From Anaerolineae bacterium (GTDB taxonomy: Bacteria; Chloroflexota; Anaerolineae; Aggregatilineales; Phototrophicaceae): DNA of 64,000 bases. A program made the position numbers and the translations under genes. Numbering within the stretch: the first letter of the stretch is position 1; the number at the start of each line of letters is the position of its first letter. Shown piece after piece: positions 18,345 to 26,394 of the stretch. Location: positions 1 to 64,000 of the forward strand of contig JAJEFB010000029.1 of assembly GCA_022820665.1 (NCBI GenBank), given 5' to 3'. The notes beneath the pieces are model-generated. The model was not told where the DNA came from. It saw only the letters and a list, made by a program, of their open reading frames with translations, and searched no databases.

Positions 18345-18417
18345 CTCCGTAGCTTGGACTTGAACCAAGAACCGATCGGTTAACAGCCGATTGCTCTGCC
18401 AATTGAGCTACTACGGA
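18345..18417 (-). tRNA. tRNA-Asn (anticodon GTT)
   Basis: 73-nt cloverleaf: acceptor TCCGTAG pairs with CTACGGA, D-arm AGCTCAATTGGCAGAGC, anticodon loop CTGTTAA, T-arm loop GTTCAAGTC and discriminator G. The 3' CCA is not encoded (GCAA follows). It is convergent with coaX. Confidence 0.96.
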
Positions 18418-18518
18418 ATGATGATGGGCTATAATATCAGGCATGAACTCGACTGTCAAGATATTTTCCCGCATTTGGAACCGGTTCTTTGCGCAATTCA
18501 TGAAGGTGAAGACTCCCT

Positions 18519-19661
18519 TTGATCGAGATTCGACCTCTAGCCAACCGACGAGAATTTAATAGCTTCTTCCGTTTTCCCTGGCGACATTACGCGGAAGACC
18601 CGAATTGGGCTCCACCATTGCTTTCCATGAGGCGCCAACTGCTGGACAAAGCCAAACATCCCGCCTGGCAATACATGGAGGGCGAATATTTCGCGGCTTG
18701 GCGAGGCGACTATATGCTTGGAACGATTGTCGCTTTCATCAACCACGAACACAATCGTTACCAGGAAGAGAATATCGGTTTCTTTGGCATGTTCGAGACG
18801 GTCAACGAACCGGAGGTTGCCCACGCTCTGCTCGAAGTCGCGTGCGAGTGGGTGAAGGGAAGGGGCGCGGCAGCCATTCGGGGACCCGCGACATTCACGA
18901 CCAACGAGGAATGTGGATTGCTCATCGACAACTTCTCCCGTCCCGTGATCATGATGCCCTATAACCCGCCTTTCTATCAGAAGCTGGTGGAGTCTGCGGG
19001 TTTCGACAAGGTGATGGATGTTCACTGCTTGTACATGGATCGCGACTTGATCGAAGCTAACGATACCTTGACTCGCTTGGAACGGTTGGTTGGCCGCGCG
19101 GCCAAGCGCAGCAATATCAGCGTGCGCAAGTTTAACGGGCGTGACAAGAAAGCCGAATTCAGGCGCTTTCGGGAAATATACAATGCCGCCTGGGAACAGA
19201 ATTGGGGATTCATCCCAATGAACGAGGCGGAATTAAAAGCCTTGGTAGACGACTTGGGGATGCTGGTGGAGCCGAACCTGGCATGCTTCGCCGAAATCGC
19301 TGGCGAGCCAGTCGGCTTTGCCCTCTCGATCCCCAATTTCAACGAGCCGCTACATCGCGCCTATCCACGGCCGGGCGTGCCGGAAATTCTGACGATGGCG
19401 CAGGTGGCTTGGCACTGGAAGATCCGAAAGTCGATCCGCGGCGTGCGTATGCCCTTGATGGGCGTCAAAAAAGAATACCGCAACAGGGGCGTCGAGTTGG
19501 CGATGTTTCTGGCTTTGATGAAGGCGCTGTTGCCTTCGCAATATGACTATCTGGATTCGGGCTGGATTTTGGAGACAAATCCGCTGATTGGCATCAGCGT
19601 CAATTTGGGCAGCAAAATCTACAAGACCCACCGTTTCTATCAGAAGGCGCTTGTCCCCTAA
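18519..19661 (+). CDS. GNAT-superfamily conserved protein
   Basis: The 380-aa protein has a two-part GNAT-like layout: an N-terminal half with EGEYFAAWRGDYMLGTIVAF and NIGFFGMFETVNEPEVAHALLE, and a C-terminal half with FAEIAGEPVGFALSIPNFN and MGVKKEYRNRGVELAMF, the last resembling an acetyl-CoA loop. It matches a class of conserved acyltransferase-like proteins in Chloroflexota and Actinobacteria, with no known substrate. The TTG start at 18519 is preceded by GAAGGTG. It appears to stand alone. Confidence 0.75.
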   Translation: MIEIRPLANRREFNSFFRFPWRHYAEDPNWAPPLLSMRRQLLDKAKHPAWQYMEGEYFAAWRGDYMLGTIVAFINHEHNRYQEENIGFFGMFETVNEPEVAHALLEVACEWVKGRGAAAIRGPATFTTNEECGLLIDNFSRPVIMMPYNPPFYQKLVESAGFDKVMDVHCLYMDRDLIEANDTLTRLERLVGRAAKRSNISVRKFNGRDKKAEFRRFREIYNAAWEQNWGFIPMNEAELKALVDDLGMLVEPNLACFAEIAGEPVGFALSIPNFNEPLHRAYPRPGVPEILTMAQVAWHWKIRKSIRGVRMPLMGVKKEYRNRGVELAMFLALMKALLPSQYDYLDSGWILETNPLIGISVNLGSKIYKTHRFYQKALVP

Positions 19662-20971
19662 CGGTCCCCGAACTGGTTCATTACTTGTCGAGTTGCGGAT
19701 GCGGCGCTGGCTTCGCCATGCAGGACTTGAGCCAAAGCCTCTTGCATGATCCGCGGGGCGGAGCCGCCCTCGCTTTCCGGCAGGGGCAGAATCCCCTTGT
19801 ACAAGAGATCTTCAAAGAATTGATGATCGACGTTTTCCGGCAAGCTATCCCGCAATATTTCGGGCTGCGTGGGTAGTTGATACAGCGCCTTTGCGAATTC
19901 GGCGTGAAACGCGGGCTCGGTCATCCATTCCAGAAAACGAGCCGAGAGCGTCTGGCGCGTTTGATCGGGCGTGATGATTACCCATAGCCAGCCATCGCGC
20001 GTCGCCAGGCTTTCACCATTGGCGGTCGGTATGTTGGATGGGAACAATTCTATGTCATACTGGTCCAGCATTGATAAGTATTCACTTGAAGCAAATACGG
20101 CGACCTTTGCCGGATCCGCGTCGCTAAGAAATTCCGGCCGATAATCGGCAGGTGTCTGATAGCCAAGTACTTCGACCGGAATGAGCTCTTGCGTCACAAG
20201 TTGCTCATAGAACTCCAAAACGGCAAAAAGCGCGCCTTCATCAATTGCGACGACATCGTTGCGGGAATCGGAACCGCCCGCGGCCAGATATTGAAGATAA
20301 AACGTTTGGTTCAAGCCGGTGCTGCGCGCTGCCGGGAAAAGCAGCGTAGCGCCGTGAGAAAGCACATCGTCGAAACGGAGGCCAAGCGCCGCGTCAGCCA
20401 GCGGCTGAGTAGAGACCGCGTGCAATACTTCAAAGAAATACGGCAAACCATATAGCGCCATGCCGCCGTCCTGCGGGATCTGGCCGAATTCCAGCGCGAT
20501 TCCCAGGTCGCTAATTAGCGCCGACGAGAACAGAGTCTCCATAGAATACAGGTACTGCCGGGCTTGTGTCGGCGTGAAGTCGCGCCGGCGGATGAGAGCG
20601 ACATCCGGCAAGGCGCCGGGGGCTACCTCGCTTGCGGACCGAATAGACGACATGATTCCGCCGGTCACGCCAACATCCTTGATGCGGTATTCGACTTCTA
20701 TGTTGTTGTTGGCGGAGAAGGTGCTTGTGTGTTCTTGCAAGAGGGCGAAAGCAACGCCGGATTCGTCGGATATCAGCGGAACCGGCAGCCAAGCCTGGAG
20801 CGGCTGTTCTGGCGCGTCAACTTGCGAAGGGGGATTCTCTTGCGCATTTACTTGAGTTTCGGTCAAAGACAATAAGAAAAATAGAAGCGCGGCCAAAGCC
20901 AGCATGGTCTGCGCTGTTTTCGGGGTGATTCCCTCGCGCAGCGTTTGGCGAGATGAGCTTGTCAATGTCAT
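19658..20971 (-). CDS. Extracellular solute-binding protein (ABC-type)
   Basis: The 437-aa protein has a signal peptide with a hydrophobic stretch (TMLALAALLFFLLSLT) and a cleavage-like VNAQE. The mature part carries the substrate-binding protein pattern: a first lobe (LQAWLPVPLIS...), the ALYGLPYFFEVL segment, and the C-terminal FLEWMTEPAFHAEFAKAL block typical of family 1/8 sugar-type binding proteins. No permease or ATPase gene is next to it, so the ligand is unknown. The ATG at 20971 is preferred to a longer frame (to 21097) with an arginine-rich lead. Its last bases overlap the 3' end of the convergent GNAT gene by 4 nt. Confidence 0.8.
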   Translation of the reverse strand: MTLTSSSRQTLREGITPKTAQTMLALAALLFFLLSLTETQVNAQENPPSQVDAPEQPLQAWLPVPLISDESGVAFALLQEHTSTFSANNNIEVEYRIKDVGVTGGIMSSIRSASEVAPGALPDVALIRRRDFTPTQARQYLYSMETLFSSALISDLGIALEFGQIPQDGGMALYGLPYFFEVLHAVSTQPLADAALGLRFDDVLSHGATLLFPAARSTGLNQTFYLQYLAAGGSDSRNDVVAIDEGALFAVLEFYEQLVTQELIPVEVLGYQTPADYRPEFLSDADPAKVAVFASSEYLSMLDQYDIELFPSNIPTANGESLATRDGWLWVIITPDQTRQTLSARFLEWMTEPAFHAEFAKALYQLPTQPEILRDSLPENVDHQFFEDLLYKGILPLPESEGGSAPRIMQEALAQVLHGEASAASATRQVMNQFGDR

Positions 20972-21128
20972 ATTGTCCAACTGACGGACGGCATTTTCTC
21001 CCGGTCCGTGATGGCAACACGCGAGCGGTGACAGTGGACTGCGCTTGAAAAGCGCGTTCTCTTCCCGTCGCCTTGGCGGCAGCGTGGCTCTATTCATTTA
21101 CTTATTCCCGCCTGTCGCCATCCGCGCG

Positions 21129-21662
21129 CTATCGTTGACCATTGAGATGCGACAACACTTCTTCTCTTGTGTGCGCGATAGCAATCATGCCCTGGTAACC
21201 GGCGCCGAGGTAGGGACTTGCTTGCAGCGCTCCAATGATGTCTTGCCAGAGGCCGCCAAAGCAAATGAAGGGCCGGTCCGGGATGCCGCCGATGCGCATC
21301 AATTCCCAAGTCTCGGCGATCTCGTGCAAGGTGCCGGCGCCACCGGGCATTGCCAAATAGGCATCGGCGTTTTCGATCATGTACGAGAGACGATCGCGCA
21401 GGTCCGCAAAGTGAACGATTTCGCAGTTGTAGGCGTTTGGCTGCAGATCGTAGCGTTTACCGATCTGATCTGTGGTCACGCCGATTACGCGCCCGTCGAC
21501 TTGGCGCGCGCCTTTGCTGACCGCTTCCATCATGCCGTAATAACCGCCGGTCATTACCTTGTAACCGGTTTGCGCGAGCCCGGCGCCGATTTCGACCGCC
21601 GTATTGTATAGGGGGTTGTCTGGGCGGACTTGGGAACTGCCAAACACGGTGATCGTCTTCAT
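21129..21662 (-). CDS. LOG-family protein (TIGR00725-like)
   Basis: The 177-aa Rossmann-like protein has ITVFGSS at the N terminus, MTGGYYGMMEAVSKGA near 38-53 and the signature MPGGAGTLHEIAETW near 103. Some LOG proteins are cytokinin-type phosphoribohydrolases that cleave nucleoside monophosphates; others are lysine-decarboxylase-like by annotation only. The binding-protein gene follows downstream, 157 nt away, with no evident functional link. Confidence 0.9.
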   Translation of the reverse strand: MKTITVFGSSQVRPDNPLYNTAVEIGAGLAQTGYKVMTGGYYGMMEAVSKGARQVDGRVIGVTTDQIGKRYDLQPNAYNCEIVHFADLRDRLSYMIENADAYLAMPGGAGTLHEIAETWELMRIGGIPDRPFICFGGLWQDIIGALQASPYLGAGYQGMIAIAHTREEVLSHLNGQR

Positions 21663-21747
21663 TCTTCCTCGTTCGCGAGTTTCCCTTGGAACAAGATTCG
21701 AGTATAGCAGACATCGGCGCGGACGCTAATGTGGACTTGTATAAGCG

Positions 21748-22005
21748 CAGGGCAATCGCATCAAAATTAACATCCGCTGTGATGACAAAAGTCAAACTAA
21801 AATTTAACCACCGAGGACACCGAGAGCACAGAGAAACCCCTTTTCTCGAAAGCAACGGACTAAGTTCTTTTTCTGAACGAGATTCCATGGCAGAAAAAGG
21901 GACTGTTTCTTTGATTTTTCATAGCAGTTTCGTCTGGAAACAAACTTTAACACTGTGTCCTCGGCGCCCTCGGTGGTGAAGAAAAAATTTGAAGCGATTG
22001 CTCTG
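21748..22005. mobile_element. MITE-like element, copy 3, with 9-bp target duplication
   Basis: 258-bp non-coding element. Left end CAGGGCAATCGCATCAAAAT, right end ATTTGAAGCGATTGCTCTG, near-complementary. Inner arms TTAACCACCGAGGACACCGA and TCGGTGGTGAAG. Directly flanked by a perfect 9-bp direct repeat GTATAAGCG (21739-21747 and 22006-22014). The interior closely matches copy 4 and differs from copies 1 and 2. No coding sequence. It fills most of the gap between the LOG gene and the gene at 22143. Confidence 0.92.
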
Positions 22006-22142
22006 GTATAAGCGCTTTTCTAATGCAACATTTGTCGTTTAAATGTCGTAACTAGAGATACCCCTGAGATTTAGGGGGAAACTTGCTGTTCTTTGTGATG
22101 TATAGTAAGGCTGTGGACCGACGGGTCGATAAAGGAGAGACA

Positions 22143-23210
22143 ATGTTCACAAGATGGATTTGCATAGTTCTGATGTTCGTGGCGCTTCTGCTTGGAGCCG
22201 CAATTGGCGCGAATGCGGACAATGAACACAATGTCATTTGTGGGGATCTTGCGGAATCAGACTGTCAGATTCTCCAAGAAAACCGGACGGCAATGGATTC
22301 CGTCTCATCCTTCATGTTTAGCATGGCGATGACGATGGATTTGGCGCACGAAAGTTCGCTTGAAGGCGACTTTGCGATGAACCTGTCAATAGACGGGGAT
22401 GGCGGAATATCCATCAATCCCGAAGCGATGGCAGGGATCCTGGAATTGGAAGATCAGATTGAGAACTCGCCTGGTCTGTCGCTGTCAGAGGACGAGATCG
22501 CCCAGTTGGATTCCTTCCTGGCCGGGCTAAGCGGAGAGATTAGGGCTGATATACACCTGGTTGCCGATGGAGAAACAACAGACTTTGCTCTTCACATGCT
22601 GATGCACGACGGCGTCTTCGCTCTTGACGCCGACGCGGTGGAAGAGCTTATGGAACAGCCTATGGATGGCATGGATTGGATTGGGCTGGACGCCAAGGGC
22701 CTGCTGCCGCTGCTGGCTTCCGACCCGGGCATGAGCGAATTGCTTGGCTTGGACGCTGATGAAGAATTGCCCGAGGGCGCGAGCACCCTGGCGGATGTTG
22801 AAGAAGCCGCGACAACAATCACCCGTTTGGCTGACAGCGAAGTGAATGGACTTGCGGTCGCCGTGTTCGAAAGCTCGGTGGAAATGAGCCTGCTAGCGGA
22901 CATGGTCATCGGGGCATACGAAGGAACGACTGCGCTGGATCCGTCCGAGATTGCCGCCATGCGGCAGCAACTGGCTGATGCGGCGCTGAACATGCGGCAG
23001 TATATCGGCTTGAGTGATCATTATACCTACCGCACGGAACTATCCATGGAGATGGGCAGCGCGGATGTCCAAGCTGGCGGGCTGGGCGCGAGTGAGATGT
23101 CCCTGTCGATGACCTTGGATCAGAGCAATTTCAACGAGCCTGTAACGGCGTCAATACCGGAAGACGCGTTTATCTTGCCGCTTGCTATGCTGATGCAAAT
23201 GGGCAACTAG
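22143..23210 (+). CDS. Secreted protein of unknown function
   Basis: The 355-aa product has a clear signal peptide (MFTRWICIVLMFVALLLGAA followed by a GANA/D-type cleavage site). The mature protein is acidic and rich in Met, Ser and Leu with alternating hydrophobic strands (FSMAMTMDLAHES, MNLSIDGDGG, YRTELSMEMG), a pattern reminiscent of LppX/LolA-like lipid-binding beta-folds, though this is inference. No catalytic motif is seen. The ATG at 22143 follows a strong AAGGAGAG. A longer frame from 22083 lacks a signal peptide at its front. A hairpin follows the gene. Confidence 0.75.
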   Translation: MFTRWICIVLMFVALLLGAAIGANADNEHNVICGDLAESDCQILQENRTAMDSVSSFMFSMAMTMDLAHESSLEGDFAMNLSIDGDGGISINPEAMAGILELEDQIENSPGLSLSEDEIAQLDSFLAGLSGEIRADIHLVADGETTDFALHMLMHDGVFALDADAVEELMEQPMDGMDWIGLDAKGLLPLLASDPGMSELLGLDADEELPEGASTLADVEEAATTITRLADSEVNGLAVAVFESSVEMSLLADMVIGAYEGTTALDPSEIAAMRQQLADAALNMRQYIGLSDHYTYRTELSMEMGSADVQAGGLGASEMSLSMTLDQSNFNEPVTASIPEDAFILPLAMLMQMGN

Positions 23211-23223
23211 CCAGAGAATAAGT

Positions 23224-23249
23224 CGGGGCGAGTTTTCGCGCTCGCCCCG
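23224..23249. terminator. Predicted bidirectional hairpin terminator
   Basis: CGGGGCGAG (23224-23232), 8-nt loop, CTCGCCCCG (23241-23249): 9 perfect GC-rich pairs between a plus-strand gene and a convergent tRNA. No long T-run follows on either side, so termination is inferred from position and stability. Confidence 0.5.
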
Positions 23250-23278
23250 TTGGATTCATGTCGCGCGTTTAGCATTAT

Positions 23279-23365
<87 letters not shown>

Positions 23366-23434
23366 CGAGCAGCGCCCCAGTATACACTTCCCGCACAAAA
23401 AGAAAACACTGGCTTTGGGGGTGTGTGCGATGCC

Positions 23435-23908
23435 TTAGGCTTGCCCCTGGGCGCGCAGCTTACGGAAAAACTCGCGTATTTGTTCAGCCGCCTCTTCCGC
23501 GAGAAGGCCATGTTCGACTTGCACTTGGTGGTTGAGTCGATGGTGCCTTGTGACATCCATAACGCTGCCGGCGGCGCCGGCTTTGGGATCGAAAGCCGCA
23601 TATACCAGACGCGGCACGCGAGCCAGCACCAGGGCGCCGGCGCACATCGCGCATGGTTCCAACGTACAATACAGCGTCACGTCCTCCAGCCGCCATTGAC
23701 CCAGAAAATTGGCCGCCTGCCGCAAAGCGATCATCTCGGCGTGGGCGGTTGGGTCTTGGTCGGCTTCGCGGCGGTTGTAGCCACGCCCGATGATCCGACC
23801 GTTATGCACTGCGATCGCGCCGATCGGCACGTCATCGGACTCTAGAGCATTTTCCGCTTCGCGCAGGGCGACGCGCATCCATTTGCGGTCGTCATCGGTG
23901 ATCGGCAT
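23435..23908 (-). CDS. tadA: tRNA adenosine(34) deaminase
   Basis: Converts A34 to inosine in tRNA-Arg(ACG). The 157-aa protein of the cytidine deaminase fold has HAE near residue 56 (catalytic Glu) and PCAMCAGA near 85, the zinc ligands. The ATG at 23908 lies 2 nt after the stop of the upstream gene (TAG at 23913-23911), so both are probably translated in one operon. Length and motifs agree with the family. Confidence 0.95.
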   Translation of the reverse strand: MPITDDDRKWMRVALREAENALESDDVPIGAIAVHNGRIIGRGYNRREADQDPTAHAEMIALRQAANFLGQWRLEDVTLYCTLEPCAMCAGALVLARVPRLVYAAFDPKAGAAGSVMDVTRHHRLNHQVQVEHGLLAEEAAEQIREFFRKLRAQGQA

Positions 23909-23910
23909 GG

Positions 23911-24441
23911 CTAAAAGAGGTTCATTTGCTGCGGCTTGTCGACATCCTCGTCGTCATCGCCGGAATCGACGGGGTCTTCATCGTCGCTTGCTTCGGTATC
24001 CCCCGCGGCCAGGCTGTCTTCAAAGGTCAGGGGGACGGGTTCGTCATTCATTTCGCTCGTTTCGGTATTTTCAAGCGTGGCGACCGAGAACGCGCTTCCG
24101 GGCCCAACCGTCTCTTGTTTCGGGTCAATCGACAAAAGCCGATCGTCGGCGTCAGAACGACTCTCGTCACTTGAGGCGCATACCGGGCAAAGACATTCCG
24201 CCGCGTGCGGCAGCGTATGCTCCAGAATCTCCATATCCGCCGCGTGATCCGAGCCAATTTTATCTACATGCATAGTTGCTTCGACACGCAAATGCGCCAA
24301 TTCGTCTTCCCTGAATCCGACATCAATCATGACCGCGGTCAAGGTAGGCAAGGTCACGCGATCATCTTGACGCACGACGTGCTTGTATTGCTCGCGCAGG
24401 CTGCGGATCCATTCTTCAAAAAAGACGCTGCGTTGGTCCAT
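23911..24441 (-). CDS. Hypothetical protein with C-terminal clamp-binding-like motif, coupled to tadA
   Basis: The product is 176 aa from ATG 24441 (TTG 24450 also in frame). The N-terminal 60 residues look like a compact helical domain (RSVFFEEWIRSLREQYKHVV, LTAVMIDVGFREDELAHLR). Then HAAECLCPVCASSD contains a CxCxxC-type cysteine cluster. The rest is an acidic, low-complexity linker (SDDEDPVDSGDDDEDVDKP). The last six residues are QQMNLF, resembling the bacterial beta-clamp-binding pentapeptide QL[SD]LF. No known family was recognised. tadA follows 2 nt after. A DNA-replication or repair adaptor is a hypothesis only. Confidence 0.75.
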   Translation of the reverse strand: MDQRSVFFEEWIRSLREQYKHVVRQDDRVTLPTLTAVMIDVGFREDELAHLRVEATMHVDKIGSDHAADMEILEHTLPHAAECLCPVCASSDESRSDADDRLLSIDPKQETVGPGSAFSVATLENTETSEMNDEPVPLTFEDSLAAGDTEASDDEDPVDSGDDDEDVDKPQQMNLF

Positions 24442-24525
24442 TGTTCCCAATCCTCGCCAGACTCGTTTGCGCTAGTTTATCAGGTGAAGCTCGCAAAATA
24501 CGCTCCAGCCGGACCAGTTGGCTCG

Positions 24526-26394
24526 CTAATCCGCGCGCAGAAAGAGGGTCTGGCCATGACTGAGGTCCTCTAGCCGCAAGCTGCCGTCTTTGACGACATA
24601 CTGCTCGCCGCCCAGCAGATCGGTAAGCGTCCTGCCGTCAGCGATGTTTGCCAAAACCATATTGAGCTTGACAGCGGGCAGGCCGTCCGCGCCTCGGAAG
24701 GCGACCACAATTACTTGTTCCACAAGGGATTGCCGCTGAAACGCGATCAGATCGCTCTCCGCATACAAGATTTGGAAACCGCCGTTTTTGAGGGCCTCAG
24801 ATCGCTTGCGAATGCGGATCAGTTTTTGGTGGAAAGCGCGTAAATCTTGATCCCAGTCCCGCTCATCCCACGGCATGCAGCGGCGATTATCCGGATCGTG
24901 TCCACCGTCCAGACCTACTTCGTCGCCATAGTAGATGCAAGGTGTACCCGGGAAACCCATCAGCAGCGCCGCGCCAGCTTTGACCAAGTCGCGGTCTCCA
25001 TCTGCGACGCGCAAGGGACGGCTGATGTCGTGGCTGCCGATCTGGTTGAACTGCTGCAAAGCGATGACATAGGGAATGGCGGTTAGGTATTGCCGCCATT
25101 GCAGAGCCAGGTATTCCGTCGGCAGCGGATTGCGATCGCCGAAGGGTTCGTTTTGTGGAACGCCGTGATCGCCCTTGCCCAGCCAGCGGCGAACGGGCGT
25201 GTTGAACCCCTGGTAGTTCATCGACGCGTCCAGCTCATCGCCCTGCAGGTGGGCGCTGCTATCCTGGAAGAATTCGCCCATCATGTAGGCGCCCGGATTC
25301 TCCTCTTTGACAGCCGCGCGCATCTCCCGCCAGACCTCGCTGTCGCGCTGTGTATGCCAGAAATTGCCGGTCATATTGGCGACATCAAGGCGGTAGCCAT
25401 CAATGCTGTACGGCGGGCGCAGCCATTTGCGCATAGAACTGTCCGCGTCGCGGTAAATCAGCCCCCGCAACTGCTGGCTGTTGTAATTGAGCTTTGCCAA
25501 ATACTTCACGCCAAGCCAACTCTCAATTTCACCGGTATCAGGATGCTTATAGAAATATTGCGCCGATTCGCAATCCGGATCTTCTTTGGCAGCCAATACC
25601 CAGGGGTGGTGGAAGCCGATATGGTTGGGCGTGAAATCCAAGATCAGCTTCATATCGCGCTCGCTCATCGCCTGGCGCAAGTCTCGCAGGGCGTCGTTGC
25701 CGCCGAGGCAGTCAGCAATGCGATTGAAATCGCGAACGAGATAAAAGTGATTGGTTTCGGCGTCAAAGATTGGGTTGAGATAGATTGCGGTCACACCCAG
25801 GTCTTTCAGATAATCGAGGTTATAAGTGATCCCTTGCAAGTCCCCGCCGAAGTAATCGACATTGCGCGCTTCTTCAAACGGGCGCGGCAGATCGCCCCAT
25901 TCGCGCTGAATGACCGGCTGGCCCATCAAGGTTGGCTCACCGGTTTGGCGGTCATTGGCGGGGTCGCCATTGGCAAAGCGCTCGGGAAAGATCTGATAGA
26001 AGATCTGTTCCCGAACCCATAGGGGCGCATCATAGTCGCCGAGAACGGTGAAATTGAACCAGTCGGGGCTGTCAATGGGGCTTATGCCGAACTGATTGAA
26101 ATAGAAAGAGCCAGTCTCGGTCAAGAAATGGAAACAGTAGTTGTTGTGATGCATGGTGATCGGCATTTGGGCTGACCACCAGTCGTAATACTGATCAGAG
26201 TCAGACTTTGTCATTCGTATTCGCCGCCACTCGCCGTCGGGTCGACTGCGCAAATACAGGGCGCGGATATCAGCTTCCGACGATACGCGGATACGCGCCG
26301 TGATCGTTTCACCGATATCTGGCAGCGGATTGCTGAGGTAGCGCTCCGAGCTATCGTGATGAACGTAGCGCATCCAATTTGGCAAGACGCTCAT
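24526..26394 (-). CDS. GH13 alpha-glycosidase (maltodextrin glucosidase / neopullulanase type)
   Basis: Hydrolyses alpha-1,4-linked glucans or cyclomaltodextrins. The 622-aa protein has an N-terminal beta-sandwich domain (about 1-120), then the barrel: DFTPNH (region I), DGYRLDVANM with nucleophile Asp (region II), MMGEFF with the acid Glu (region III) and IGSHDISR (region IV), then a C-terminal beta domain. The ATG at 26394 overlaps the malQ stop by 4 nt (ATGA), marking an operon. Together the pair would break down maltodextrin or glycogen to glucose; no phosphorylase is nearby. Confidence 0.92.
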   Translation of the reverse strand: MSVLPNWMRYVHHDSSERYLSNPLPDIGETITARIRVSSEADIRALYLRSRPDGEWRRIRMTKSDSDQYYDWWSAQMPITMHHNNYCFHFLTETGSFYFNQFGISPIDSPDWFNFTVLGDYDAPLWVREQIFYQIFPERFANGDPANDRQTGEPTLMGQPVIQREWGDLPRPFEEARNVDYFGGDLQGITYNLDYLKDLGVTAIYLNPIFDAETNHFYLVRDFNRIADCLGGNDALRDLRQAMSERDMKLILDFTPNHIGFHHPWVLAAKEDPDCESAQYFYKHPDTGEIESWLGVKYLAKLNYNSQQLRGLIYRDADSSMRKWLRPPYSIDGYRLDVANMTGNFWHTQRDSEVWREMRAAVKEENPGAYMMGEFFQDSSAHLQGDELDASMNYQGFNTPVRRWLGKGDHGVPQNEPFGDRNPLPTEYLALQWRQYLTAIPYVIALQQFNQIGSHDISRPLRVADGDRDLVKAGAALLMGFPGTPCIYYGDEVGLDGGHDPDNRRCMPWDERDWDQDLRAFHQKLIRIRKRSEALKNGGFQILYAESDLIAFQRQSLVEQVIVVAFRGADGLPAVKLNMVLANIADGRTLTDLLGGEQYVVKDGSLRLEDLSHGQTLFLRAD

